Made by a program: the position numbers and the translations under genes
DNA from: Artemia franciscana
Taxonomy: Eukaryota > Arthropoda > Branchiopoda > Anostraca > Artemiidae
Assembly: GCF_032884065.1 (NCBI RefSeq)
Contig: NC_088883.1
Span: 22,625,637-22,689,636, forward strand
DNA: 64,000 bases
Direction: 5' to 3'
The notes under the pieces: generated by a model
Told to the model about the DNA's origin: nothing
The model's database searches: none
The model's input: only the letters and a program-made list of their open reading frames with translations
Part shown: positions 1-13,040 of the stretch, in pieces
Layout of the letters: every line of letters starts with the position of its first letter
How positions within the stretch are numbered: position 1 is the stretch's first letter

Positions 1-480
1 AAAAAAAACGAAGCTATCCACAGCAAAAAAGAAAATAATAATTTTGCAAAAAAAATCTTATTTGAGCCATGATTTCAATGAGGCTTTTTCAGGAAAAGAC
101 TTCGCGCTTCTGATTTTTATTTTTTATTTTTTCTTAGCAACTAAGCGGATTTGAAAATTGTTTCCACTCAACCAATTTTGCCTAAGAAAGCTATAATAAA
201 GAAAGGTCAGTACTTGGAATTCTATTTTTTTTTCTTTTGTTGTCCTGTTGCCTTGCATTGTCTTGCTTTGCCTGCTTTGTCTCCGAACTTATTTAAGAAA
301 ACGCTCTAGTATGTTACTTCAAAAATCTAACCCAAAATACTACTCGAACCTTATTAGAAACTATATAGGATTAATCAAAATATAGCTTATGCTTTGTATA
401 CAAAATATTTTGTTGCCAAACCCCAATTCAGCTCAGGTTCGTTTTGATGGAAATTGGCATTAGGGCATTGTCAATAGTCC
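1..480. other. AT-rich intergenic DNA
   Basis: I see no open frame, RNA gene or recognisable repeat here. It ends where repeat family A begins. Confidence 0.5.
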
Positions 481-3330
481 TTATCGAATTTACTTGTTAT
501 GGCACTTGGTATTAACCAAATGACATATAGCAATCGCCAATTCTGTCGGTCTGTCTGTCTGTCGGTCCCGGTTTTGCTACTTTAGGCACTTTCAGGTAAG
601 CTAGGACGATGAAATTCGGCAAGTGTATCAGGGACCGGACCAGATTAAATTAGAAGTAGTCTTTTTTCCGATTTGACCATCTGGGGGGGGGGGAGTGGGG
701 GCCGGTTAATTCGCAAAAATAGAAAAAATGAAGTATTTTTAACTTATGAGTGGGTGATTGGATCTGAATTAAATTTTATGTTTGGAATGATATTGTGTCT
801 CAAAGCTTTTATTTTAAATCCTGACTGGATCTGATGAGATTGGGGGGAGTTGGAGGGGGGAAACCTTAAGTCCCAGTTTTGCTACTTTAGGCACTTCCAG
901 GTAAGCTAGGACGATGAAATTTGGCAAGCGTATCAGGGACCAGACCATATTAAATTAGAAATAGTCGTTTTCCCGATTTGACCATCTGGGGGGGAGTGGG
1001 GGGTCGGTTAATTCGGAAAAAAATAGAAAAAAATGAAGTATTTTTAACTTATGAGCGGGTGATTGGATCTTAATGAAATTTGATGTTTGGAATGATATTG
1101 TGTCTCAGAGCTCTTGTTTTAAATCCCGACCGGATCAGATGACATTGGGGGGAGTTGGAGGGGGGAAACCTAAAACTTGGAAAACACTTAGAGTGGAGGG
1201 ATCGGGATGAAACATGGTGGGGAAAATAAACACAAGTCCTAGATAGATGATTGACATAAACGGAATGGATCCGCTCTCTTTGGGGTAGTAGGGGGGGGGG
1301 TATTTCTGAAAAATTAAAAAAATGAGGTATTTTTAACTTACGAACGGGTGATCGGATCTCAATGAAATTTGATATTTAGAAGGATATCGTGTCTTAGAGC
1401 TCTTATTTTAAATCCCGACCGGATCTGGTGACGGGGGCGGGGAGTTGGGAGGGGGAAACCTAAAACTTGGAAAACACTTAGAGTGGAGGGATCGGGATGA
1501 AACATGGTGGGAAAAATAAACACAAGTCCTAGATAGATGATTGGCATAAACGGAACGGATCTGCTCTCTTTGGGGTAGTTGGGAGGGGGGTATTTCCGAA
1601 AAATTAAAAAAATGAGGTATTTTTAACTTACGAACGGGTGATCGGATCTCAGTGAAATTTGATATTTAGAAGGATATCGTGGCTCAGAGCTCTTATTTTA
1701 AACGCAACCGGATCTGGTGACATTGGGGGGGGGGAGTTTGGAGGGGGAAACCTAAAACTTGGAAAACACTTAGAATGGAGGGATCGGGATGAAACTTGGT
1801 GGGAAAAAAACACGAATCCTAGATACATGATTGACATAACCAGAACGGATCCGCTCTCTTTGGGGTAGTTGGGGGGGGGGGGGTAATTCTGAAAAATTAG
1901 AAAAAATGAGGTATTTTTAACTTACGAACGGGTGATTGGATCTCCATGACATTTGATATTTAGAAGGATATCGTGTCTCAAAGCTTATTTTAAATCCTGG
2001 CCGGATCTAGTGACATTGGGGGAAGTTTGGGGTGGGGAAACCTAAAATGATGGACAACGCTTAGATTGGAGGGATTGGGATGAAACTTGGTTGGAAAAAT
2101 AAGCAGAAGTCTTGCATACGTGATTTACATAATTGGAACGGATCCGTCCAATTGGGGGGGGGGGGGGTAATTCTGAAAAATAAGAAAAAAGGGTAATTCT
2201 GAAAAATAAGAAAAAATGACGTATTTTTAACTTACGAAGGAGTGATCGGATCTTCATGAAACTTCATATTTAGAAGGACCTCGTAACTCGGATATCTTAT
2301 TTTGAATCTCAACCGGATCAAGTTAAATTGGGGGGGGGGGGCAGTTGGGGGGACCGGAAATCTTAGAAAATACTTAAAGCGGTGAGATCAGGATGAAACT
2401 GGATGGGAAGAATAGAAACCTCTCTAAGATACGTGACTGACATAACTGGACCACATCTGCTCTTTTTGGTGGAATTGGGGGGGGGGGGTAATTTTGAAAA
2501 TTTAGGTATTTGTAACTTACGAAAGGGTGACCAGATCTTAATGAAATTTAATATTTAGAAGGATCTTGTGCTTTAAAGTTCTAATTTCAAATTCCGACGA
2601 GATCCTGTGACATTCGGGGGAGTTGGAGGGGGAAACCGGAATTCTTGGAAAACATGAAAATTGGGGTATTTTTATCTTACGAATAGATGATGGGATCGTA
2701 ATGAAATTTGATTTTAGAAGGAATTCATGTCTCAGAGCTCTTATTTCAAATCCCGACCAGATCTGTTGACATTGGGGGGAGTTGGAGGGGGAAATCTTGG
2801 AAAAACACTTGGAGTGGAGGAATCGGGATGAAGCTTGGTGGATAGAATAAACAAATGTCCTTGATACGCGATTGACAGAATCGTACTGGATTCGCTCATT
2901 TTGGGGGAGGGGTTCAGTGATTTGGCGAGTTCGGTGCTTCTGGACGTGCTAGGGCGATGAAAATTGGTAGGCGTGTCAGGAAGCTGCACAATTTGACTTG
3001 ATAAAGTCGTTTTCCCAGATTCGACCATCTGCAGGGCAAAAGGGAGAGGAAAAATTAGGTATTTATAACTTACGAGTGGGTGATCGGATCTTAATGAATT
3101 TTGATATTTAGAAGGACTTTGTGACTCAGAGCTCTTATTTTAAATCTTGACCTGCACTAAGCCTCTTATTTTCCTTTTTAAATCAATCTATTGATTCATA
3201 GAATATTGTTAGAGCTCATACCATATGATCTCTTGGCTCTTAGCTCTTCTCGCCTCGTCACAAGTGCCATATGAGCTCTTACCTCTTGTTTTGAGCTCTT
3301 AGCTCTTGCACACTTCCAAATACAGCTTTC
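480..3330 (+). repeat. Interspersed repeat family A, copy A1
   Basis: This is a modular repeat. A head module (TTTTGCTACTTTAGGCAC, then GACGATGAAATT, then a closing CCATCTGG and a G run) occurs at about 568 and again at about 872. It is followed by tandem modules of about 284-310 bp, whose TTTTAACTTAC landmark falls near 1331, 1621, 1915, 2225 and 2509 and again in shorter units. Each module carries a run of 7-15 G. A diverged head-like module returns at 2915-3035, followed by a tail rich in GAGCTCTTA. The start (ATGGCACTTGG) and end (CAAGTGCCAT) share a 10-bp inverted ATGGCACTTG. Small open frames here are by-products of the repeat. Superfamily unknown. Confidence 0.85.
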
Positions 3331-3930
3331 CCTCCCAGTCTTTGTGTGACTCAAGCTTATGCGCTGGGATTGATTTTGGCAGTGGCTATACCGTTTGCGC
3401 TGTGGGAGGGGAATAAAATAAAAGCCCTCTCCCTGGAAAATGATAGGAAGCGACCTAAAAATCTACTTTGTTTTATTCCTTCTACCCTTAGATCTTTTCC
3501 TGTTTGTTTTTTTCGAACGCCTAAGGCAAAAAAATAAAATGCACAATTTGATTCGTTTGAGGTACACCCACAAATTCTGGGGCTTTTCCCCAGCCTTTGT
3601 CTACCTCAGGTATACCACAGGAAGGTGTCACTTTAACTTTGAGGCAGGGTGTTCCTTTTCACAGAAGAAAGGGATTCAGACAGAAGCCCCATCCCCCCTA
3701 GTTAAAAATACCAGCCTTAAATTGTTCTTTTGTGCTCCCTCCCCCACCCCACAGGCTGAGCCTATGCGTCCCTGGGGATAGGGCTGTAAGTTGTGCCTTG
3801 GGGGCATGTTAGGTTTCTATGGAATAGAATTTACGGAATTTTATGGTATAAACTTCAGATTAGGGTTATTAGATTTAATTTTTGCTCGTTTTGAGTTTGA
3901 CTCAGCTATTTATTAAATTAAAAAAAAAAC
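3331..3930. other. Unassigned sequence between repeats A1 and B1
   Basis: This stretch is slightly GC-richer than its surroundings and has overlapping short open frames at 3346-3537 and 3440-3781. Neither shows a domain, a convincing start context or splice sites that I can defend. It may be a degenerate repeat. Confidence 0.3.
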
Positions 3931-5175
3931 AGGTTTTGTAATTGCAAGTAAGGAGCGACATTTAAACGATCAGAAATTATTCCATATATGAAAGGGGTTG
4001 TCCCCTTCTCAACACCTGGCTCTTTGCGCTAAAGTTTGACTCTTTCTTACAACTCTACTTTTTAAATCAATAGAAAACTTTAGCGTAAAGAGCGAGGCTA
4101 AACGGTTTTTTGGCTAAACGGTTTTATTTCACAGTTTTGATCAGACAATTTTGATAAAAAAAAGGGTGGAGGAGGAGGAGGCCTAGTTGCCCTCCAATTT
4201 TTTATTACTTAAAAACGCAACTAGAACTTTTTTTACGAACGTTTTTGTTAGTAATAAAATATACGTTACTTACGAATTAACTTGTGTAATGAACTTCTAT
4301 ATTTGTATATTTTTAATAAGTATATGAAGGGGTTTGCCCCCTCGTCAATACCTCGCTCTTTTCACAAAAGCTTAAATTTTGTCCCAATTCTTTAATAATG
4401 ACCCGTGAATCACAAAGGCCGTACAATAAATAGTTAAAATTACTAAAAATACTTTAGCATAAAGAGCAAAGTATCATGGAGGAGATGAACCCCCATATTT
4501 ACATAATAATTTCCGTACTTCTTAGGTTTTAATGCTGCTCCTTACTTTCATCTGAATTTTCTTTTGTTATTTTTTTTTAATTAATGCTAGAAAATCCTGC
4601 AGCCCCTTCATGGAAATTCTCTTCTCTCATGACAAACTCTTCCAAGCAGAGATCCTCCCACGTTAACTCCCTCCCCCTCAACACAAAAAATTCCCCCTGG
4701 AAACGACTGTACACTTCCCAATAACCCTTACTATATGTAAACAATGGTCAAAGTTTGTAACTTAGACCTAATATTTTTTGTCACTTAAAAAGGGCACTAT
4801 AAATTTCAATTTCTGTTAGAATTAGTCCTCCTCTGACATTGTAGGGCCACATTTTTGTAGATAGGAGCTTGAAAATCCTGCAGTAGGGTTCTCTGATACG
4901 CTGAGTTTGACGGTGTCATTTTCGTTAACATTTAATGACTTTTAAGGGATGTTCCCTGCTATTTTCTAAAATAAGACAAATTTTCTCAGGCTCATAACTT
5001 TTGACGGCTAAGATTGAACTTGATGAAACTTATATATTTAAAATCAGCATAAAAATATAATTCTTTTGAGGTTCCATTTTTTAATTTTTTTTAAAATTCC
5101 ATTTTTTAGAGTTTCGGTTACCATTGAGGCGGGTCGCTGCTTATTACAGCTCCTTGTCGCGAACTGTTCGATCTT
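3930..5175 (+). repeat. Interspersed repeat family B, copy B1 (internally deleted)
   Basis: The copy starts with the terminal motif AGTAAGGAGCGAC at 3947 and ends near 5145 with a mutated inverted partner (GTCGCTGCTTATT). The first hairpin arm (3970-4030) is present, but its partner is truncated near 4110. The following modules are the GGCTAAA segment, the GCAACTAGAAC segment, the second hairpin (4320-4510), the ATGGTCAAAGTTTG segment and the TAGATAGGAGCTTGAAA segment, in the same order as the fuller copy B3. It is non-coding and of unknown superfamily. Confidence 0.8.
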
Positions 5176-6339
5176 AATCTCTGTTTGTCTTGAGTTTCAT
5201 TTATTTATGAATATATGTAAAACTAGTGGTAGTTTTACGCTTGGGAGATGATTAACTTTATTTTTGGTTTAATGTAGCTCTACTTTTTTTGAAAAGATGT
5301 CTTGTGGAAAAAGTTTTTAAATTAATTAAAAGTAAAGACATAGATGAAAAAATTATAGTAGTTTCATTTAAATGTAAATGCAGCTGTATTACAGCAAGCA
5401 TGCCAAATATAGTGCTCAAATTTGTTATTTTTTTTTTGCAAGTAAAACTAAGCTAAGTTAAACAGGATTGAAACGCAAGTAATTAAGCAACGCAGTTCAA
5501 AACCACAAGGGTGGAAGTAGGTTCAATAAGGTTAGTTTTGGCCCAAGATTTGTTGCCTTTGAATGCTTTTGCTTCATCGGCCTCCTTGGTAGTCGGGTTA
5601 ATTTTAGATATTCGTTATTCTTATATTCTTCATCATTTATTCTTTTTATTTGTCTATTCTTTATTAGACGCTAGTTATTCTTTTTTCTTTTTTTTTAACT
5701 CTTCGCTTCAAGATTTTCATTTTTTTTTCTGTTTTCTTTCAGGTCTATTAACTGTTATCCAGTGATTTGAGTTATAGATGGTGCTTAAACACAATCACAG
5801 GACAACAGTATAGACTACTTTGGATTCAAATACAATCACATGCAGATGCTCTATTCGCAATGCTCCAGTTTATTCAGAATGCTCCATTATTAAAGGAAGA
5901 TTTGGCTTAATGTTCGCTTCACAAGCACCCAGTATCAGTACCTTTTTTGTTTTTTATCATGAATAAAATTAAATCTAATGCATTGTGGGAGTCTTCTCTT
6001 CTAAACTAGAGCCGTTCAATAGAAAAACTACAAATAAAGTCTTACTATCACATAGGGTGTGCCATTGCTACCGAAAGCACCGCCCAACCTTCTCCCTCGG
6101 AATGTGTACGCGTACCAGCTTACATCTTGGTCTTGTGGGATAAAGACCAACACCAGATCAAATTGGAACCTTTAGAGTCGTCCAACGATAAAACTAAACA
6201 TTCAACCCATACCTGGTTAACGAGGGAGGCCTGGCCATAGCTGTAATGAAAGTATTGAAAAGCTTAATTTAATGATGCTCCTTGTAACGAGGAGCCAAAT
6301 TTCTTTAGAATATTTAAGGGTCAAAAAAATTTGTTGACA
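5176..6339. other. AT-rich intergenic DNA
   Basis: No gene is supported. An 84-codon open frame at 5511-5765 is dominated by T-tract-encoded F, L and S and looks like chance. Confidence 0.4.
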
Positions 6340-6720
6340 ATTTTCTGTTTCAGTTTATCTTCACCCTATTAGGTTTTTGGGAGTGCTTCATGAGTTTATT
6401 GTGGGGGGCCACTACAATGAGACAATTGAAGTCTCTGCAGTGTATGTATTTTAAAAAAGTAGTCGACTTGAAAGCAGTTTGGCTCTTAAAGATAACTGTC
6501 TAGTGAAGGCAGCTCACAATAATTTTTTGAAATCTTCTAAAAAGGCGAGGTGGCCAAAACAGATTAAAGCCACGCTGGAAGAAGCTGGCTTCTCATGGGC
6601 ATGGAATAATGACTAGGGTCCCCATTGCAAACCTAATGATTTCCTTGGCATGCTGGATTTGGTTCTTTACAATCAGGAGATTAAAGTAGCCTATGATTTT
6701 ATAACCAGATTAAAGTAATG
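6340..6720 (+). pseudogene. Possible LINE ORF2 C-terminal remnant
   Basis: Around 6505-6600 the plus strand reads as a short interrupted peptide containing KKARWPKQIKATLEEAGFSW. It has the N/W-PK-IK-L-EAGF-W pattern found near the C-terminus of some non-LTR retrotransposon reverse transcriptase proteins. An in-frame stop follows directly (TAG at 6614-6616) and the surrounding frame is broken. Assignment rests on motif memory only; it could be another degenerate coding remnant. Confidence 0.3.
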
Positions 6721-7019
6721 TATTGAGAGGAGTTTTAATTGATACTGAACCTACCGTGGAGCGTCTAAGGTGTTGGTTGTAGGTGTTTGCAAATTTTATG
6801 CCATAGCGTAGGGCACACTTGGATTCTTATGATGAAAATGGCTTGGGAGGCTGGTCTGCTTGCGCCCTTTGTTGGGAATATGGGAGAGACGAAGAGTATT
6901 TTATGAGTAATTATAAAAGTTTGGAAAATTTACAGAATTGCTTTTTTGGAGTGGATAGGGTGCATCATGGCTCCCATTTATCTTGGAGACCTTTTGTAGG
7001 GAGCTAATTATTATGGTGG

Positions 7020-7290
7020 AAAGTTTTGTAAAGAATGATTTAGAGGGGGCTACCCCTCCTCATCACCCTGCTTTTCACGCCGAAGTTTGACTTTTTGCTC
7101 CAATTACTTAAGAATGACTCCTGAAACACAAGATCTGTTTAATTAGAACAATAAGCTTTTTAAAAACTTTAGCATAAATAGCGAGGGACTGAGGTGGGGC
7201 GACCCCTCGTAAACGTAACAATTTTTGTTCGTTTTAAGTTTTAAAGTTACTCCTTGATTTCAGTTGAAATGAAAAATTGTTTTTCATTTT
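7020..7290 (+). repeat. Family B fragment (second hairpin module), copy B7
   Basis: This is a diverged copy of the second inverted-repeat module of family B. The left arm contains CACCCTGCTTTTCACGC and the right arm contains CTTTAGCATAAATAGCGAGG. It is followed by the family B sequence GTTCGTTTTAAGTTTTAA and a mutated TTACTCCTTG. Confidence 0.7.
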
Positions 7291-7654
7291 ATTGTTTAAA
7301 AGACCATATGCCTCAATGACGATTTGAAGGCAATTATATCGCAGGGCCATTGGTGAAATTTTTTGGCTCTTGATAAAATAAATTCTTAAGATTTGAGTCA
7401 TATGTGTAATTGCTGAGAACATCTTGTTTTCATAAGAAAGTATTAATCAGAGCCAGCCTTTGGGGGTGGCAAGTGGTATAACCCCACTAGGCCTGCTCAT
7501 AATACCCCATTGACGCCATTGCTCCAAAAACCCCACTGGGGACCCGCGCTAATAAACGTGTTACGAATTATAATCACAAATTGATTTTGTGACTTCACGA
7601 GGGGCCTCACAGGAAAAACAGTAAAATCTAAGGCTGGAGTATCCAAATATGCCA

Positions 7655-9770
7655 TCCCTTTTTATGGCACTTGATATTAACCAAGTGACATATAGCGATC
7701 GCAAATTCTTTCGGTCTGTCCCGGTTTTGCTACTTTAGGCACTTCCAGGTAAGCTAGGACGATGAAATTTGGCAGGTGCATCAGGGACGATCAGATTAAA
7801 TTATAAATAGTAGTTCTACCGATTTGACCATCTGGGGGGGGGGGGGAGTTGGGTTCCGGCTAATTCGGAAAAATAGAAAAAATGAAGTGTTTTTAACTTG
7901 ATGAATGGGTTATGGAATCTTAATGAAATTTGATATTTGGAAGGATATTGTGTCTCACAGCTCTTATTTTAAATCCTGACCAGATCCAGTGACATTGGAG
8001 GGGGGGGGGGCTAAAATCTTGGAAAACCCTTAGAGTGGAGGCATCGGGATGAAACTTGGTGGGGAAAATAAGCACAAGTCCTAAATACGTTATTAACATA
8101 ACCGGAACGGATCTGCTCCGTTTGGGGGAGTCAATTCTGAAAAATGAGGTATTTTTAACTTACAAAGCAGTGATCGGATCTTTATGAAATTTGAAGTTTG
8201 GAAGGATATCGTGTCTCAGAGGTCTTGTATTAAATCCCAACCGGATCTGGATAAGTTTGGGGGAGGGGCGGAACCTAAAGTCTCAGAAAATGCTTAGAGT
8301 GGAAGGATCGGGATGAAACTTGGTGGGAAAAATAAGCACAAGTCCTAGATACGGGATTGACATAACCGGAACGGATCTGCTTTTTTTAGGGGAGTTGGGG
8401 GGATGAGGATTTATTCTAAAAAATTAGAAAAAAATGAGGTATTTTAAATTTACGAAAGAGTGATCGTATCGTAATGAAATTTCATATTTAGAAGGACCTC
8501 GAAACTCAGATCTCTTATTTTAGATCCCGACCGGATCCAGTGTCATTAGGGGGGGGGGTGTCTTGGAAAACGCTTAAAGTGGAGAGATCAGGATGAAACT
8601 TGGTGGAAAGAATAAGCACAAGTCCAAGATAGGTGACTGACATAACCAGACCGGATCCGCTCTCTTTAGTGGAGTTGGGGGGTGGGGATAATACGGAAAA
8701 ATTAGAAAAAATGAGGTATATGTAACTTACGAACCGGTGATCAAATCTTAATGAAGTTTGATATCTAAAAGGATTTTGTGCTTTAGAACTCTTATTTTAA
8801 ATCCCGATCAGATCCGGTGACATTGAAGGGAGTTGGAGGGGGAAGCCCGAACTCTTGGAAAACGTGAAAATCGAGGTATCTTACGAATGGGTGATCGGAT
8901 TTTAATGAAACTTAATATATAGAAGAATCTTATGTGTCAGATCCTCCATTTTCAATTCGAATCGGATCCGGGGACATAGATGGTTGGAGGGGGAAAACAG
9001 AAATCTTGGAAAACGTTTAGAGTGGAGAGATCGGGATGAAACTTGATGGGAAGAATAAGCACAAGTTATAGATACGAGAACGACATAATTGGTATTCATC
9101 CGTTCTCTTTGAGGGAGCTGGAGGTTGTTAAGTTGGAAAATTAACGTATTTTTAACTTAAGAACGGGTGACCGGATCTTAATAAAATTTGATATTTAGAA
9201 GGAACTCATTTCTCAGAGCTCTTATTTCAAATACCAGCCAGATCTATTGACATTGGGGGGAATTGGGGTGGGAAAAAGGAAATCTTGGAAAACGCTTATA
9301 AATGTCGTAGATACGTAATTGACGTAACCGGAGTGGATCCACTCTCTTTGGGGGAGTTAGGTGGTGGGGTTCAGTGCTTTGGCGAGTTTGGTGCTTCTGG
9401 ACGTGCTTGGACGATGAAAATTGGTAGGCATGTCAGGGAGCTGTAAAAACTGACTTGATATAGTTGTTTTCCCCGATTCAACCATCTGAGGGGCTGAAGG
9501 GAGAAGAAAAGTTAGAAAATTGAGGTATTTTCAACTTACGACCGGGTGATCGGATCTGAATTAGTTTTGATATTTAGAAGGACCTCGTGACTCAGAGCTC
9601 TTATTTTAAATCCCGACCGGGATTAAGCCTCTGATTTTCCTTTTAAAGCAATCTATTCATTCTTAGAATTTTGCTAGAGCTCATACCATATGAGCTCTTG
9701 ACCCTTCCGACCGTGTCACAAGTGCCATTAGAGCTCTAAGCTTTTGTTCAATTATCGAACAAGCGTCAAT
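7655..9770 (+). repeat. Interspersed repeat family A, copy A2
   Basis: This is a second plus-strand copy of family A. It begins with ATGGCACTTGATATTAACC at about 7665 and has the head module at 7725-7850. About six tandem modules with G runs follow. The head-like module recurs at 9370-9490, and the tail ends near CACAAGTGCCATTAGAGC at 9718. It differs from A1 in number and length of modules. No coding capacity is supported. Confidence 0.85.
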
Positions 9771-10535
9771 TATTAACGCCTTTGTTATATTGCCCCCTTC
9801 CTCTCCCAAGATTTTACTTATTGATGCCCATGTCATATTGAGCCCCTCCCCTTAAGATTTTTTTCTAATATCTTCTCTAGAAGGAGAAAAGCAAGTGCAG
9901 CTTGGACGTGGCTCATTTGTTCACTTTTCCTTTTATCTAGCTCGTTTTGCACTTCACTATTTTTAATCGGTATTTTTTTATTTTATAATCATATTCCTAT
10001 TTATCATATTTATTCCTATATATTCCTATTTCAATTAACTCGTTACGGCCCAAGGCAGGTCAAAGTAGGCCTTTGAGAAAGATCATGGCAGGAAAGAGAG
10101 GAGAACTTTGAGCTAGGACTTCGCTACCCAGAACATTTTTTTTTTTGTAGTGTAATATTGTAAGTGCTAGTTTTTATTTTCGTAGCGTAACATTTCAGTG
10201 CGAAAGTATGCCTCCAGGCATGTGTACTGGTTTGTCATATCTATCTATGTAATTGTTGCAAATAAAAAATTAGCTATCTAGTTGTGTGCTAGAGTTATAG
10301 ATATTCAGTTTTAATTTTACTTACATCATTAGAATTTTTTTTTCGTATTAAACGAAGCTGAATTTTTTTCGAAGTTCAAGAAAGGGCAGTCCCTAAAAAT
10401 ATTCTAGTATACCTGCTTGAAAAAAATAATAAAAATTCGCTCAAAATTAGTCTCATTGTATAATTTTACACCTTTAGAAGTTTTCTGATGTGCTAACTTC
10501 CTTGATTGAAATATTTGCAGAAAAAGGATGTAAAT
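9771..10535. other. AT-rich intergenic DNA
   Basis: I see no gene. A sequence ending in TTGCAAATAAAAAATTAG near 10256-10275 resembles a polyadenylation region, but no coding sequence precedes it. Confidence 0.35.
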
Positions 10536-10539
10536 TATT

Positions 10540-10880
10540 TTACAAACGAACAGAAATTAAAAAGAAGTTTAAGAAAAACTTAAAAGTTGAAACTTAAAAC
10601 TGAAGAAGTTTAAAAAGAACTAAGAAATTTAAGAAGTTTGAGAAAACTTATATCGAACCGAAATTATTCCGTATATGAGAGGGGTTGTCCCCTCCGCAAC
10701 ACCTCGCTCTAAGCTAAAGTTTTTATCATTTTAAAAAGTAGAGTTGTGAGAAAGAGTCGAACTTTTGCGTAAAGAGCGAGGCGTTGCGGAGAGGACAACC
10801 CCTCCCATATACGGAATAATTTCTGTTCATTTTAAGTTTTAATGTCGCTCCTTACTTGCAGTTAAAATACTTCTTTTTTT
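10540..10880 (+). repeat. Family B hairpin-only copy B2
   Basis: Only the first inverted-repeat module of family B is present. The arms are about 10660-10720 and 10750-10815, around a spacer of about 30 bp, followed by the terminal motif GTCGCTCCTTACTT. The arms share copy-specific variants (GAGGGG and CCGCAAC). The sequence before it contains several AAGTTTAAGAA-like short repeats. Confidence 0.8.
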
Positions 10881-12814
10881 TTAATCTATTCAGAGAAGGA
10901 CGGTGTCATATGCCATGAAAATAAAGCCGTGAAATATATACCAGTAAGTTTCTTCTTATTGTTGGAATAGAAACATTTTTCGGTTTTGATGGATTAGAGT
11001 TGAGGTCTGAAAACTCATTATCTTAGAAGTTTATTGACAAAGAGGGGGACATGTTTTAGGTGAATGGTGCCAATAATGCTAAAGTAGAGCGCTGTTTTTT
11101 TTTCTTATTCATCGTAGGTATATTCTTATTAAAATAGTGGTCTATTTAATCGTCCTGTATTTATTAATACAAAGATCTAGGTGGGATTTTATTGGCAAGA
11201 CGACGAATAATATATATTTTTTTTTGTGATATTTGCAAGTAAAATTGAATGTGTGTCCAAATCCTTTGACACTATAGACCGCAACTACCCCGAGTTCTAA
11301 GGTATCTGGTTCTAAGGGTATATACGAATGCATTTATTTATTTGAAGACGAAAGCTAAAAGGATGAGCATGCAGTTGGTGGTTTCTTCATATACTTCAGA
11401 TACTTCTCTCTGACATAGGCTATATAACTCGACTTCACCTAGCACGCCATAGACTCTGGCTCGTGAACAAGCAAAACCATCCTTTTTGGCCCCAGGCAAG
11501 AGTTCTGCGGAGCTTTCCAAAATGTAAAGTCATATTCATCAATCCGGCCTGAGGTTCACACTTTCCGTAAAAACCGCACAGGTTAGACCCTTACCTGTCT
11601 CCAGGAATAATCTGAAATCGGCAGCATAGGAAAAAAAACCGGGACAATACCAAAGTATTGCTCTCGCAACACAATTAATGAAGCCTCAAATGAATGAGCC
11701 TCGTCAGATGAAGCTTCAAAATAATTGTCTAGTGCAGGGCTTCTTGAAGTTTAAGAAGTTTAATGGAGTTAAAATTTTAAGAAGCTCTGGTCTAGTGTAA
11801 CTGTTTATTTTGTATTGGCTGCGTGAATGTTTGGGCAATTACATCTGATTAAATCTGATTCCAGCAATTACATCTGGTGTTACAAAGGTCTCGTTTAAGC
11901 ATACTACTCGCCTACTTTAAGCAAACCCTATTGCGGAAACCTCTCTAGTTTCATCAGCTCAAACTAAACGCCAGAAGGAAGACATTGCTTTGGTTAGCAA
12001 GAGATACTACCTATGTCCTAAAACATAAAATATTTTAGGTGATGGGAAACCACATTAGGGAAATCTCAAGACACCCTTGTAAACTAATAACCTACGCGAA
12101 GTGACTGAATTGTCTGAGCCGATGAAATAAATCCTTTTATTGCAAACTAATAGTAATTACGACACTTAAGGTATGTGGCTTCTGTGTCAAACTGTGAGGA
12201 ACCAGCTGAAATCAGTCGGGTGCCTGCTGCCTGAGACGCTTAAATCAATGTGGTCTCTATCGGTGTGATTATTCGAGGTAAGCATAAGCATCCTTTATGT
12301 ACTGGATTTCCAGCATTCCTTTGTCGGTCTGAAAGTAGATTTCTTCGAAATGGATACAGGCAATAATATATGTTGCTAACAGCAATTCTTACTTGCAACA
12401 TTTACTTGACCCTTTTTAACTGTTACACAGACTTGGAAAAACATAAGTAGAATAGCGGACTATCTGGAGAACTTACAGAAAAGAAAAAGAATTAACGGGT
12501 AATAAAAAAAAACAATAATTTTTCTCGATAAATGTTTCGTTGGTTTTTCGTTCAGACAAAATTAAAACTGCTATAATTATTCATCTGAATTAAGCGCTTA
12601 TGAAAAATATCGCAGTGAAGTATTTCATGCTCCATACCTACAATCCTAAGACTAAATAATATGTTTTTGCTTCCATCGTGCAAATCTTTTTAGTTTTAGT
12701 TTTAAATTGCATCTGCCTTCTCCTGCACGCCCTTGCGTTTGCTCATCATTATTGTGCTCATGTATATTAAATTCCTCATTAGTTCAGAACCAAATTAGTT
12801 TGAAGGCCCCTAAT
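10881..12814. other. Intergenic DNA, nothing recognised
   Basis: Neither strand shows a recognisable domain, RNA gene or repeat. Short minus-strand open frames at 11142-11333 and 11338-11520 have no supporting features. Confidence 0.4.
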
Positions 12815-13040
12815 TATTAGTTATAATGGGAGACAAAATCGGAGCCAAAGTGTATTTCTATCAAAATATATTGGCACTTCATTAGTTTTGCAAATCTGTG
12901 GAAAAAGAATATTAAGTCCCTAAGGCCGTTGAAAAAGGCGCTTGACTTTCAACGTTATACAAAAAAAAAAAAATCAGACTAAAGCTAAGATTTAATTTAA
13001 GAGTATGTTTTGAAGTTTTCACGCCTTATAAATATTAAAT
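12815..13040 (+). repeat. Single monomer of the 232-bp satellite
   Basis: This is a solitary, slightly diverged unit of the tandem array at 35626-37540. It contains GGAGCCAAAGTGTATTTCTA, TTGGCACTTCATTAG, ATTAAGTCCCTAAGG, GACTTTCAACGTTATAC and GTTTTCACGCCTTATAAATAT in the same order. It directly abuts family B copy B3. Confidence 0.9.

Noticed and set aside
11338-11520. 60-codon minus-strand frame with several cysteines
   Set aside because: It has no motif spacing of a known fold and no supporting context.
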